Source: Niastella soli (lineage in GTDB: Bacteria; Bacteroidota; Bacteroidia; Chitinophagales; Chitinophagaceae). From it: 64,000 nt of DNA. A program made the translations under genes and the position numbers. The DNA is taken from positions 62,001 through 126,000 of the forward strand of contig NZ_JAGHKO010000005.1 of the NCBI RefSeq assembly GCF_017742245.1, read 5' to 3'. The notes under the pieces are model-generated. The model was not told where the DNA came from. It saw only the letters and a program-made list of their open reading frames with translations, and searched no databases. Below are positions 1 through 8,206 of the stretch, one piece after another. Numbering within the stretch: position 1 is the stretch's first letter; each line of letters opens with the position of its first letter.

Positions 1-150
1 TATCAGGGTTCGCATGATAAGGAAGAAGTACATGTGATAGAGCTGGATGCTGCATTAACAGATCGCTATCGCACGCACTGGCCATTTATGCGCGACCGCA
101 GAATTGATTCTTACCAACCTATTACGAAAAGATATATAGACGAAGGTTAA
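1..150 (+). CDS. aguB: N-carbamoylputrescine amidase, C-terminal end (partial)
   Basis: Frame 1 is open from the window edge to a TAA at 148-150 and encodes the last 49 residues of a nitrilase-superfamily enzyme. The ending, with WPFMRDRRIDSY followed by ITKRYIDEG, matches the usual C-terminus of Bacteroidota N-carbamoylputrescine amidases. These enzymes hydrolyse N-carbamoylputrescine to putrescine, CO2 and ammonia. The catalytic Glu-Lys-Cys residues lie outside the window. The assignment is strengthened by agmatine deiminase following 101 bp downstream on the same strand, which makes the substrate of this enzyme. Together they form the agmatine-to-putrescine route. Confidence 0.8.
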   Translation, partial: YQGSHDKEEVHVIELDAALTDRYRTHWPFMRDRRIDSYQPITKRYIDEG

Positions 151-158
151 CTATTTAG

Positions 159-197
159 TTATTGGGTTCTTAGGTTTTTGGCTTAAGAACTCAATAA
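159..197. repeat. Imperfect inverted repeat between aguB and aguA (gttagtt/aactaac family)
   Basis: The arms ttattgggttctta (159-172) and taagaactcaataa (184-197) are complementary at 13 of 14 positions around an 11-base loop. The same words recur at several other gene borders in this window, for example 4393-4510 and 28345-28415. No long T-tract follows, so a terminator role is not obvious. It could be an intra-operon mRNA hairpin or a dispersed repeat copy. Confidence 0.55.
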
Positions 198-251
198 TTA
201 ACAAACCTGCACTACCAACACCACGACTAAAGCAATTAAGTACAAAGGCTA

Positions 252-1292
252 ATGAAAACTCCTAAAGAACTCGGTTATTATTTCCCTGCTGAATTTGCAC
301 CACATACAGCTACCTGGCTGAGCTGGCCGCATAAGGAAGCGTCATGGCCCGGAAAAATTGATGCTATCTATCCTTTCTACTGTGAGTTTATAAAAGAAGT
401 GGCGAAAGGAGAGGAGGTATGTATTAATGTAGTGGATGACGGTATGAAAGCCTTTGCCATCAAATGCCTTACCGCTGCAGGCGCCGATCTGGGTAAGATC
501 AAATTCTTTATTCATCCTACAAACGATGCCTGGTGCCGCGATCATGGACCGGCGTTTTTGATAAACCCTAATGCGGAGATCAAAAAAGTGGTCGTTGACT
601 GGGGCTATAATGCCTGGGGTAATAAATATCCACCCTACGATCTGGATGATGTAATCCCTACTTTAATAGGTAAGCACTATAATATTCCCGTCTACAATCC
701 TGGTATTGTAATGGAGGGCGGTTCGGTAGAATTTAATGGACAGGGCACTTTGTTAACGTCAACCGCCTGTTTGTTGAATCCTAACCGCAACCCGCATTTG
801 AATCAGCAGCAGATAGAAGAATACCTGTATAACTATTATGGGGTTGAGCAGGTGTTATGGGTTGATGAAGGCATTGTAGGGGATGATACCGACGGCCACA
901 TTGATGATACGGTGCGTTTTGTAAATGCCAATACTGTATTAACGGTGGTGGAGGAAAACAAACAGGATGAGAATTACGAATTGCTGCAGCACAACCTGCG
1001 TCAGTTAAAACAAATGCGGTTGTTAAATGGACAGCAACTGAATGTGGTTGAACTGCCCATGCCTGATGCAATCGTGTATGAAGACCAGCGTTTGCCGGCT
1101 TCTTACGCCAATTTTTATATTGCCAATTCGGCGGTGATTGTACCTACTTACCGCTGCGCCAATGATGATAAAGCGTTACAGATCATTCAACAGAATTTCC
1201 CCGATCGCAAAGTGATCGGTATCGATTCAACCGATATTATCTGGGGATTGGGAAGTTTCCACTGTTTAAGTCAGCAGGAGCCAGCCGTTTAA
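252..1292 (+). CDS. aguA: Agmatine deiminase
   Basis: This cytosolic enzyme converts agmatine to N-carbamoylputrescine and ammonia in polyamine synthesis. The 346-residue protein is the normal length for the porphyromonas-type peptidyl-arginine deiminase/agmatine deiminase family. Visible family motifs are HTATWLSWPH near the N-terminus, the substrate-binding WCRDHGP near residue 95, EGGSVEFNGQGTLLTS near 155, GHIDDTVRF near 215, and the C-terminal GLGSFHCLSQQEP with catalytic Cys338. The ATG at 252 gives the expected N-terminus. It lies 101 bp after aguB and is followed by a strong terminator, so it closes that operon. Identification is very secure. Confidence 0.96.
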   Translation: MKTPKELGYYFPAEFAPHTATWLSWPHKEASWPGKIDAIYPFYCEFIKEVAKGEEVCINVVDDGMKAFAIKCLTAAGADLGKIKFFIHPTNDAWCRDHGPAFLINPNAEIKKVVVDWGYNAWGNKYPPYDLDDVIPTLIGKHYNIPVYNPGIVMEGGSVEFNGQGTLLTSTACLLNPNRNPHLNQQQIEEYLYNYYGVEQVLWVDEGIVGDDTDGHIDDTVRFVNANTVLTVVEENKQDENYELLQHNLRQLKQMRLLNGQQLNVVELPMPDAIVYEDQRLPASYANFYIANSAVIVPTYRCANDDKALQIIQQNFPDRKVIGIDSTDIIWGLGSFHCLSQQEPAV

Positions 1293-1316
1293 TTATACTG
1301 TCGATAAAAGTATTTT

Positions 1317-1352
1317 CCCCTGAGAACAAATGTTTCTCAGGGGATTTTTTTT
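1317..1352 (+). terminator. Rho-independent terminator of aguBA
   Basis: A 10-bp stem (cccctgagaa with ttctcagggg) is followed by a run of eight T on the plus strand, starting 25 bp after the aguA stop codon. Confidence 0.85.
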
Positions 1353-1647
1353 ATGTGGAATATAATCTGTCCTTCTCTATTGATGTGTAAATGTCTGATG
1401 CATCATCCTGTTCATCACTTTTGATGTAGTTGTTTCGTTTGTGTGTCTCAGTTTTAACCGTACGCGGTACACGCCTGTACTTTGATATGTGCAAATGTTT
1501 CAAGAACTTAACTGTGATCGATAACTGCAATGATCACGTCCGTTAGCTTTATAATTATATTCAGATGATTTACTTTTACAATTATTAATGTGCTACCTGA
1601 AGTATGATGTATGTATGATAAATATGAAGTAACTGCAGAGCTTACCT

Positions 1648-1806
1648 ATGAGTACAAAAAAAGTAAAGTCAGATCACCCAAAAATCAAAATTGACAATTC
1701 TCTTGAACAATATAAAGGGAAAGTGGTCTTTAAGGAAAAATTTGATCTGGCTAATAAGATGCTTAAAATTACTGGCTTGCCTAAGTCTTTAAAGAAGCAC
1801 CCTTAA
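1648..1806 (+). CDS. Small basic protein of unknown function, tandem paralog 1 (52 aa)
   Basis: This is an ATG-started ORF of 52 codons. The product is lysine-rich with no membrane segment or signal peptide. Its core reads KIKIDNSLEQYKGKVVFKEK, followed by FDLANKMLKITGLPKSLKKHP. The two ORFs immediately downstream encode the same core, and substitutions between copies are scattered while the frame is kept, which is good evidence that all three are translated. The family is not recognised. The predicted amphipathic stretch LANKMLKITG suggests a short helix. No Shine-Dalgarno sequence is visible, as is usual in this phylum. Confidence 0.7.
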   Translation: MSTKKVKSDHPKIKIDNSLEQYKGKVVFKEKFDLANKMLKITGLPKSLKKHP

Positions 1807-1857
1807 TCTCATTCAAAAATTGGAGCTTACCCTTTTGGTCAACCTGAAATTTGTATA

Positions 1858-2022
1858 ATGAAAAACAAAGGTTTAAAAAAGACGAAATTTCCAGGTGTCT
1901 ATCTGGATAAATCCCTTGATGAAAAATACAAAGGGAAAGTAATCTTTAAAGAAAAGCTGGATCTGGCTAATAAAATGCTTAAAATTCATGGCGTGCCGGA
2001 GAATGCAAAAAAACATTTATGA
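1858..2022 (+). CDS. Small basic protein of unknown function, tandem paralog 2 (54 aa)
   Basis: This is the second copy of the small-protein family, starting at ATG 1858, 51 bp after copy 1. It keeps the core DKSLDEKYKGKVIFKEKLDL, followed by ANKMLKIHGVPENAKKHL. Its N-terminus (MKNKGLKKTKFPGVYL) differs from the other copies, so the variable head and conserved body resemble a family under duplication and divergence. Its stop codon overlaps the start of copy 3 in an ATGA arrangement, which indicates co-translation. The function is unknown. No catalytic motif, cysteine or signal sequence is present. Confidence 0.7.
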   Translation: MKNKGLKKTKFPGVYLDKSLDEKYKGKVIFKEKLDLANKMLKIHGVPENAKKHL

Positions 2023-2186
2023 TCTTCTCCTTTTCAAAAAATTTCGAAAAGAATCTCCCAGTAATCAAAATTGACAAATCTCTGGATCAATACAAGGGAA
2101 AGGTAATCTTTGAAAAACTTCTGGAGGAAGCTAATAGAATGCTTAAAATTGCAGGCGTTCCCAAGTCAGCAAAAAAGCACTCCTGA
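2019..2186 (+). CDS. Small basic protein of unknown function, tandem paralog 3 (55 aa)
   Basis: This is the third copy; its ATG at 2019 overlaps the stop of copy 2 by four bases (ATGA). The core VIKIDKSLDQYKGKVIFEKL is followed by LEEANRMLKIAGVPKSAKKHS. The head MIFSFSKNFEKNLP is unlike those of copies 1 and 2. At the DNA level long stretches are identical to copies 1 and 2 (for example atgcttaaaatt), pointing to fairly recent tandem duplication. The convergent threonine synthase gene ends 57 bp away. There is no known family assignment. Confidence 0.7.
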   Translation: MIFSFSKNFEKNLPVIKIDKSLDQYKGKVIFEKLLEEANRMLKIAGVPKSAKKHS

Positions 2187-2195
2187 TTTGCTCTA

Positions 2196-2226
2196 CAAAA
2201 AAATAGGGCTAACCCTATGGTCAGCC
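2196..2226 (-). terminator. Terminator of threonine synthase
   Basis: On the minus strand, gggctgacc-ata-gggttagccc forms a stem with G-T pairs, followed by a run of seven T. It lies 17 bp past the thrC stop codon. Confidence 0.75.
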
Positions 2227-2242
2227 CCTCATTAACCGTCCC

Positions 2243-3418
2243 TTATAAAATATTTTCGAGGTATTTATAACCAGAGCCAGTATTAAGTAAGAGTATTCTT
2301 TCCGCCCGCTGCACAACGCCTTCCTGCACCAGTTGCAATAAACCTTTCCATAAGGCGCCGCCTTCGGGGGCAATGATCAATCCTTCTTTCAGCGCAATTT
2401 CTTTAACCGCAGCTACCATATCATCGTCACTTACGGCCAGTGGCTGGCCTTTTGATTCGCGCAGCGCTTTCAACATCATGTCTTCTGCAAACGGGTTTGG
2501 CACTGCGAGCCCATTAGCCAGTGAAGGCTGACCCACATAGTTTTTGGCATTGGGTTGTAACCCTTTCCAGGTTTGTACTACCGGCTGACAATTCTCAGCT
2601 TGTATGGCATACAGCCGGGGCAATTTATCACCTATCCAGCCCATTTGCTGCATTTCCCGGAAAGCCTTCCACATCCCAATTAAGCCAGTACCACCACCGG
2701 TAGGGTAGAGGATCACATCGGGGAGTGTCCAGCCAAATTGTTCGGCTATTTCATACCCCATGGTTTTTTTCCCTTCCAGGCGGTAGGGTTCTTTCATGGT
2801 TGAAATATCAAAGCAATTGATGGTTTCTTTCAGTTGTGCCACTTTTTTAGCACAGTCGCTGATGAGCCCATCAACCAGGATCAGTTCTGCGCCGTATAAT
2901 TCACATTCATCCTTAAATACCTGTGGGGTATGGCGCGGCATTACTACAATGGCTTTTATATTTGCTTTGGCACAATAGGCTGCCAGTGCGCCGCCGGCAT
3001 TGCCTGCTGTTGGTATAATGCAGGTATGAAAACCGAATTCCTTTGCTTTGGAAACAGCAGCACTCAATCCTCTTGCTTTAAATGAACCGGTAGGATTTTT
3101 TGATTCGTCTTTCAAAAATAAGTTAGGTAATTCGTACGCAGATTGTAGTCGTTTTAGTTCGAGAATGGGGGTCATTCCCTCGCCCAGGCTCACTATGTTC
3201 TCTTCTTCAAAAACGGGTAATACTTCCTTGTACCGCCACATGGTAGCTTCCCGGTTATACAGCACCGTTCTTTCCGGAACTTCGGCCAGGTTATATTGGG
3301 CTTCCAATGGTTTATTACAACAGGAAGAAAAGGTTTGCGGCTCAAATGCACTGTATTGCTGTCCGCACTGCGAACAGGCCAGTTGTGTTAAGGAAGTTAG
3401 CGTGTGTATTGTTTTCAT
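2243..3418 (-). CDS. thrC: Threonine synthase (PLP-dependent, zinc-ribbon N-terminus)
   Basis: This enzyme converts O-phosphohomoserine to threonine in the cytosol. The 391-residue protein opens with a rubredoxin-like Cys cluster (CSQC at 15-18 and CC at 33-34), as in many threonine synthases. The fold-type II PLP core follows: NPTGSFKARG with PLP-binding Lys114, the phosphate/serine loop TAGNAGGALA, and GGGTGLIGMW. The C-terminal APEGGALWKG and LLLNTGSGYK complete the family signature. The start at 3418 gives a Met directly before the Cys cluster. A -7 promoter box ends two bases upstream of the ATG, suggesting a leaderless transcript. A cysteate synthase or related PLP enzyme is a less likely alternative. 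Confidence 0.85.
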   Translation of the reverse strand: MKTIHTLTSLTQLACSQCGQQYSAFEPQTFSSCCNKPLEAQYNLAEVPERTVLYNREATMWRYKEVLPVFEEENIVSLGEGMTPILELKRLQSAYELPNLFLKDESKNPTGSFKARGLSAAVSKAKEFGFHTCIIPTAGNAGGALAAYCAKANIKAIVVMPRHTPQVFKDECELYGAELILVDGLISDCAKKVAQLKETINCFDISTMKEPYRLEGKKTMGYEIAEQFGWTLPDVILYPTGGGTGLIGMWKAFREMQQMGWIGDKLPRLYAIQAENCQPVVQTWKGLQPNAKNYVGQPSLANGLAVPNPFAEDMMLKALRESKGQPLAVSDDDMVAAVKEIALKEGLIIAPEGGALWKGLLQLVQEGVVQRAERILLLNTGSGYKYLENIL

Positions 3419-3420
3419 TG

Positions 3421-3428
3421 CAAATGTA
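3421..3428 (-). promoter_or_regulatory. Bacteroidota -7 promoter element of thrC
   Basis: The minus strand reads TACATTTG, matching TAnnTTTG, two bases before the ATG. No clear -33 TTTG is seen at the expected distance, so this is a partial match. Confidence 0.4.
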
Positions 3429-3484
3429 TGACGATGTAAAAGTAATAACCACTTGCAAGGGAAACGATACCGATTGCTTATACG

Positions 3485-4393
3485 CTATAACTTTTTGTTA
3501 TAATGATTGTTGGCGAGTTTTATAAACAATTGATTGATACGGTCTGTTTCAGAGCCACGGCGTTGCATAAAATAAAAGGAACGATGTATGGTTAAACCGG
3601 GAATGGATAACCGAACCAGTTCGCCGTTTTTCAGTTGGCGTGCTACTGATCGTAACGGTAAAAAGCCCAGACAGGTATCGTCGAGCAGAAAGTTCTTTAA
3701 GGCTTCGGTGCCACCCAAAACGATCTTATGCTGCAGGTCGGCAATGCTGATCTTACATTTTTGTAATGCTTCAGTTACGGCCGATAAGGTGCCCGATCCT
3801 CTTTCGCGTAGGGCTACGGGTATAGTTATAAGTTCTTCTGGTGAAATGTTTTTCTTTTTCACGAGACTGCTTTTGGCGCTGCACACCGGAATTACCTCGT
3901 CTGTTAAAAAGAACTGATATTTCACTGAGGTAATGGTATTACGGCCTTCGGTGATGGCGAGGTCAATTTCATGATCGAGCAGGGCTTTTAGAATATTTTC
4001 CGAATTGCGGTTAACGAGCTTCAGGTCTATATTGGGGTATTGCTGATGAAAGGCGGAAAAAACAGGGGGAATAACATATAAGGATATAGTGGTGCTGGTG
4101 CCCAGCGTAAAGGAGCCCTTGGCCAGTTGAAGGTCTTTTTGTATAGAAATGTCGAACTCAAGCTGGCGTTGCAACTCACGGCCCTTTACCACATATTCAA
4201 GTAAAATTTTCCCTTCGCTGGTGAGGGATACGGTGTTGCCTTTGCGCTCGAACAAACTTATTTTGTAATGCTTTTCGAGCGACTGGATATGTTTGGTTAT
4301 GGCTGGCTGACTGATGTACAGGATCTCGGCAGCTTTTGAAAAGCTGAGGTGAGTGGCTACTTCGAAAAAAACCTCATGACTGTAACTTAGCAT
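3485..4393 (-). CDS. LysR-family transcriptional regulator
   Basis: This is a 302-residue LysR-type regulator. Residues 1-60 hold the winged HTH (FSKAAEILYISQPAITKHIQ) and the linker helix. Residues 90-295 form the periplasmic-binding-like effector domain, with the typical ITEGR and LRERGSGT segments. The sequence resembles the CysL/CbbR branch, but the effector cannot be read from sequence. It is co-oriented with thrC and lies 67 bp upstream of it, so it may share or influence thrC transcription; the 67-bp gap carries the thrC -7 box, favouring a separate thrC promoter. The usual divergent LysR target is not present: upstream lies the convergent end of the usp gene. Confidence 0.9.
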   Translation of the reverse strand: MLSYSHEVFFEVATHLSFSKAAEILYISQPAITKHIQSLEKHYKISLFERKGNTVSLTSEGKILLEYVVKGRELQRQLEFDISIQKDLQLAKGSFTLGTSTTISLYVIPPVFSAFHQQYPNIDLKLVNRNSENILKALLDHEIDLAITEGRNTITSVKYQFFLTDEVIPVCSAKSSLVKKKNISPEELITIPVALRERGSGTLSAVTEALQKCKISIADLQHKIVLGGTEALKNFLLDDTCLGFLPLRSVARQLKNGELVRLSIPGLTIHRSFYFMQRRGSETDRINQLFIKLANNHYNKKL

Positions 4394-4510
4394 TTTTAGT
4401 TATTTAGTTATTGAGTTCGTTAGTTATTGAGTTTCGAATAAGTAAAGACTAAGAATGCAATGAATTCCCGAACAAAAGAACTTAATAACTAACAAACTAA
4501 CAAACTAATA
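4393..4510. repeat. Short-period inverted repeat array (gttagttattgagtt / aacttaataactaac)
   Basis: Left arm copies of gttagttattgagtt occur around 4396-4432, and complementary right arm words (aacttaataactaacaaac, repeated as aactaac) at 4478-4510. The array fills most of the space between the LysR start and the usp terminator. It belongs to the same word family found at 159-197, 8395-8425, 24515-24560, 28345-28415, 42160-42195 and 43960-43990. Confidence 0.6.
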
Positions 4511-4514
4511 AACT

Positions 4515-4545
4515 CAAAAAAAGGCGCAACCTTTCGGCTACGCCT
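4515..4545 (-). terminator. Terminator of the universal stress protein gene
   Basis: On the minus strand, aggcgtagcc-gaaa-ggttgcgcct forms a 10-bp stem with three G-T pairs and a GAAA tetraloop, followed by eight T, 25 bp after the stop codon of the usp gene. Confidence 0.75.
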
Positions 4546-4569
4546 GTATGAATACGATTAAGATCATAA

Positions 4570-5397
4570 TTATTCATGGATCGCAACAATAGGAACGTGG
4601 CTGTGGTAGGCCAGTTTTTTAGTATGGCTGGTCTTGAACAGGCTCGGAACAAATGAACGGTCCTTTGGTACGATCAGGATCAGATCAATATTTCTGTCAT
4701 CAACAAACTGGCTGATGGCGTCAAAAAAATCATACTGTCTGATAAAAGAGAATTCAGGCTTATAATCACTGAACATGGTCTCCAGTTTTTTTCTTTCAGC
4801 CTTGTACTCATCGGTCAGTTCCACATAGTGTTCGCTGTCTACGTTCACAATATGCAGGTTAGGTTTAAACAGATCGAGGGTGGCTTTCAGCGGCGCTACA
4901 GGTATCGTAGTTTCTACTTCTTTAAAGTCGCTGGCCAGCACTACATTCTTAATTGTGCGGTATTTTGCGTCTGGCGGAACGATCAGCACCGGGCAAACAC
5001 CTTCTTTGGCCATTTCCAGGGTATTGCTGCCCATAAAGATCTGTTCAAGCCGGGTTGCGCCGGTAATGCCCATGATCACCATGTCAATAGCCTGATGGCG
5101 TACATAGCGGGTAAGGGTTTCCACCAGTGAAGAACCTTTTTCCATAGCAAATTCGATGGGCGCCTGAGATACGGCCAGCAATTCCTCTTTTAATTGACCA
5201 AGGGCCTGGGATAATATAATCCGGCGGTCATCGTCGTCTTCAGTGAGCGGAGAGCCGTCTGAACCTCCTGTGATCTTATCAGACACATGAATTAATATGA
5301 TCTTGGCATTTTGAATGTCTGCGGCCATTTGAACGGCAAAAAGCGCAGCATTCTTTGATGTGTCAGAGAAGTCGGTCGGAACAAGCAATTTCTTCAT
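4570..5397 (-). CDS. Universal stress protein with tandem UspA domains
   Basis: This is a 275-residue cytosolic protein made of two UspA-like domains, roughly 1-140 and 150-275. The first keeps the ATP-binding loop pattern GITGATRLEQIFMGSNT (G-x2-G-x9-G-S). In the second, the corresponding stretch (VPKDRSFVPSLFKTSHTKKL) lacks the glycines, so only the N-terminal domain is expected to bind nucleotide. Double-domain Usp proteins are common in Bacteroidota. It has its own terminator and no operon partner. A weak -7-like box (TTAATTTG on the minus strand, 5427-5434) lies 30 bp upstream of the ATG. Confidence 0.9.
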   Translation of the reverse strand: MKKLLVPTDFSDTSKNAALFAVQMAADIQNAKIILIHVSDKITGGSDGSPLTEDDDDRRIILSQALGQLKEELLAVSQAPIEFAMEKGSSLVETLTRYVRHQAIDMVIMGITGATRLEQIFMGSNTLEMAKEGVCPVLIVPPDAKYRTIKNVVLASDFKEVETTIPVAPLKATLDLFKPNLHIVNVDSEHYVELTDEYKAERKKLETMFSDYKPEFSFIRQYDFFDAISQFVDDRNIDLILIVPKDRSFVPSLFKTSHTKKLAYHSHVPIVAIHE

Positions 5398-5624
5398 GTG
5401 TATTTTTGATTGTTTTTGGGAAGTTACAAATTAATGCTCATTCAATAAAGAGGATCAATCGTTTGCATTAATTTTCTGCTAACAAAGCCTGGAAATTCCC
5501 TATTTTTAGACTCATCGTCGGCAATCCTGGATCCCCGATAACTCGGGGCAGGCTGGCAATCCCGGGTAATTTTTCAAGCTGCCAACTGCCGGTTGCCGAC
5601 TGTCGTCATAATTAAAAGCCTAAA

Positions 5625-7529
5625 ATGAAATCACTCAGTCTGTTATTTGCCAGTTTCTGGATGGTTGCTGTTGCCGTATCTCAAACCACTTCAGACATCT
5701 CGATCATTCCTCAGCCGGTTTCCCTTGAAAAAAAGACCGCCCATTTTGTACTTAATAGCCAAACCAAAATAGTGGCCGATGCGAAAAATGCCGATGTGCA
5801 ACGCGTAGCCGGTTACTTTACCGGTCAGGTTAAAAAAGCCACCGGTTTTACCCTGGCGCAAGCGGCACCGGCGATTAAAGCCAATGTGATCAGTTTTACA
5901 TTGAACCGTACTGCCGATAAGATCATCGGTAAAGAAGGATATACTATTGATGTAACCGCTGGCGGGGTGCATGTTGCTGCCAACGACCCGGCCGGATTGT
6001 TTTATGCGGTTCAAACCCTGGAACAATTACTACCCAAAGAAATTGAAAGCAAGTCGGTAGTAAAGAAGACCAGCTGGGTTATTCCTGGTGTACACATTAC
6101 CGATTACCCACGTTTTGCGTGGCGGGGTTTGATGTTTGATGTGTCCCGTCACTTCTTTACCAAGCAAGAGGTAAAAGAGTACATCGACGACATGGTGAAG
6201 TATAAATACAATCTTTTACACTTACACCTTACCGATGACCAGGGCTGGCGCATTGAAATAAAATCGCTGCCAAAGTTAACCGAAGTAGGCGCCTGGCGCG
6301 TAGAACGCACCGGTACCTTCGGCACCTTAACCCCACCAGCTGACAACGAGCCGCGTACCTACGGCGGTTTTTATACCCAGGACGATATTAAGGAGCTGAT
6401 AAAATACGCGGCTGACCGTTTTGTGAACATTATGCCCGAAATTGACATACCCGGCCATAGCATGGCTGTAGTGGCTGCCTACCCTGAACTCTCCTGCACA
6501 CCCGGTACCTACCATGTGAGCGCAGGTGAAAAATTCATGCAATGGGGGAATGGCACTTTTTCTGCACTGGTTGATAATACCCTTTGCCCCGCCAATGACA
6601 AAGTGTATGAAGTGCTGGATAAAGTGTTCACCGAAGTAGCACAGTTGTTCCCGTTTGAATATATTCACATGGGCGGCGATGAGTGCGCAAAGAATTTCTG
6701 GGAGAAAAGCGATGCCATAAAACAGCTGATGCAGAAAGAAGGCCTGAAAGACATGCATGAAGTACAAAGCTATTTTGTAAAAAAAGTAGAAAAGATCATT
6801 GAATCGAAAGGCAAGAAGCTGATGGGTTGGGACGAGATCCTGGAAGGCGGCCTGGCGCCCAATGCGGCGGTTATGAGCTGGCGTGGTTCAAAGGGCGGGG
6901 TAGAAGCTGCCAACATGCAGCATGAGGTGGTTATGAGCCCTAATAACAATGTATACATTGACCTGATGCAGGGTGATGGCGCTATTGAACCCCCCGTTTA
7001 TAAAACGGTGCTGTTGAAAAACAGTTACGAGTTTGAGCCGGTCCCAGAAGGGGTAGATCCCAAGTTCATCAAGGGCGGACAGGCCAACCTGTGGACCGAA
7101 CAGATCTACAATATGCGTCATGCGCAGTATATGACCTGGCCTCGCGCTTTTGCTGTAGCCGAGAGTGTTTGGTCGCCCAAGGAAAAAAAGAACTGGAACG
7201 ACTTTATACGCCGCGTGGAAGATCATTTCGGCCGGTTTGATATGGCCGAGATCAAGTATGCGCCCAGCATGTATGATCCGACCTTTGAGGTGAACAAGGA
7301 AGGGGACCTGCTGAAAGTAGCGCTGAACGCTCAAATAGAAGGACTGGATATATATTACAGTTTTGATAATTCATTCCCCGATCGTTTTTATCCCAAATAC
7401 ACCCAGCCGGTGCTGGTGCCCAAGGATGCCGTTACCATGCGGGTGATCACTTACCGGGGAAAAGATCCTATTGGCCGGATGATCACTATGCCAATAGCGA
7501 CCCTGAAAGCAAGAGCTGATAAGAAATAA
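5625..7529 (+). CDS. Beta-N-acetylhexosaminidase, glycoside hydrolase family 20
   Basis: This exported enzyme releases terminal N-acetylglucosamine/galactosamine from chitooligosaccharides or glycoproteins. Of its 634 residues, about 1-20 form a signal peptide ending after AVSQ. Residues 25-150 are the GH20b N-terminal domain and 155-510 the GH20 (beta/alpha)8 barrel. Key motifs are YPRFAWRGLMFDVSRHF, HLHLTDDQGWRIEI, MPEIDIPGHS and the catalytic HMGGDEC (Asp352-Glu353) of substrate-assisted catalysis. The final ~80 residues (YYSFDNSFPDRFYPKYTQPV) match the C-terminal chitobiase/hexosaminidase beta-sandwich. The gene is monocistronic with its own terminator. Confidence 0.95.
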   Translation: MKSLSLLFASFWMVAVAVSQTTSDISIIPQPVSLEKKTAHFVLNSQTKIVADAKNADVQRVAGYFTGQVKKATGFTLAQAAPAIKANVISFTLNRTADKIIGKEGYTIDVTAGGVHVAANDPAGLFYAVQTLEQLLPKEIESKSVVKKTSWVIPGVHITDYPRFAWRGLMFDVSRHFFTKQEVKEYIDDMVKYKYNLLHLHLTDDQGWRIEIKSLPKLTEVGAWRVERTGTFGTLTPPADNEPRTYGGFYTQDDIKELIKYAADRFVNIMPEIDIPGHSMAVVAAYPELSCTPGTYHVSAGEKFMQWGNGTFSALVDNTLCPANDKVYEVLDKVFTEVAQLFPFEYIHMGGDECAKNFWEKSDAIKQLMQKEGLKDMHEVQSYFVKKVEKIIESKGKKLMGWDEILEGGLAPNAAVMSWRGSKGGVEAANMQHEVVMSPNNNVYIDLMQGDGAIEPPVYKTVLLKNSYEFEPVPEGVDPKFIKGGQANLWTEQIYNMRHAQYMTWPRAFAVAESVWSPKEKKNWNDFIRRVEDHFGRFDMAEIKYAPSMYDPTFEVNKEGDLLKVALNAQIEGLDIYYSFDNSFPDRFYPKYTQPVLVPKDAVTMRVITYRGKDPIGRMITMPIATLKARADKK

Positions 7530-7546
7530 TTTGAAAGGACCTCAAG

Positions 7547-7588
7547 AGAAAAGGCCTTCCTGATACCATCGGGAGGGCCTTTTCTTTT
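7547..7588 (+). terminator. Terminator of GH20 hexosaminidase
   Basis: A hairpin pairs aaaaggcc-ttcc with ggga-gggcctttt, followed by tttcttttaa on the plus strand, about 20 bp past the stop codon. Confidence 0.75.
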
Positions 7589-7612
7589 AAAATAAAATAG
7601 GAACGCCGGCCG

Positions 7613-8066
7613 TACTTTTGTTTAATCCTTCACGTGTACATGGGCGTTCCCCTGGCAAGAAACTCTTATACTTGAATAGTATTTTTCACATTCTGTCTTT
7701 AACGTTCGGGCTTTTAAAACTAATGGCAAAATATTTTTTGTCGTAATATTTAAGGCCATGTTCCTCTTGTTATTTTATATGGATAACCGTTGCGTAATCT
7801 ATATAAAAATCATACAACTTCCTGTAGCCGCTTTGATGCTTTCACACACATTATTGAATCTTTAACACTTTTACTAAACTCAGGGCGCAACGGATTTATT
7901 GCATTGCCTGTCAATAAAAATGGATCATCGACCCTGTATAACAAGGTGATGATTAACCGCTAAGCGAATAAAGTGGTTCCTGCATCTCATAATGTACATT
8001 GTTTAGGGTTTAATCAATCATTTCATGGTCTCCTCCCGTTTCCAGCCATAGGGAGGAGACCTTTTT
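7613..8066 (+). ncRNA. Candidate untranslated RNA with -7 box and strong terminator
   Basis: This stretch has no ORF beyond about 15 codons, yet it ends in a perfect 11-bp stem (ggtctcctccc 8027-8037 with gggaggagacc 8051-8061) followed by five T. A TACTTTTG box (TAnnTTTG consensus) stands at 7613-7620. The GH20 gene already has its own terminator upstream, so the hairpin needs another transcript. No motif of tmRNA, RNase P RNA, 6S RNA or SRP RNA is recognised. The 5' end and even the existence of the transcript are inference. Confidence 0.35.
8027..8066 (+). terminator. Orphan intrinsic terminator
   Basis: Perfect 11-bp GC-rich stem with 13-base loop and T5 tail, about 500 bp beyond the nearest upstream gene end. 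Confidence 0.75.
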
Positions 8067-8160
8067 GTAGAAATTATGTCGCATGGATGGGGATTAGGGT
8101 TTTGTTAACAGGGAATTTTACGCATAAGGGGTATCGGGCATAATTTAGGTAGTAGGATGT

Positions 8161-8206
8161 CGTGAAGCGTGAGACGTGAGACGGGAAACGGGAAATGTGA
8201 AATGGG
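8161..8206. repeat. Short-period degenerate tandem array
   Basis: Words of 7-8 bases (cgtgaga, cgtgaga, cgggaaa, cgggaaa, tgtgaaa) follow one another. They are similar in style to short-period arrays at 17485-17610, 21262-21350 and 25646-25670. No coding role: the overlapping open frames have no protein-like composition. Confidence 0.5.
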
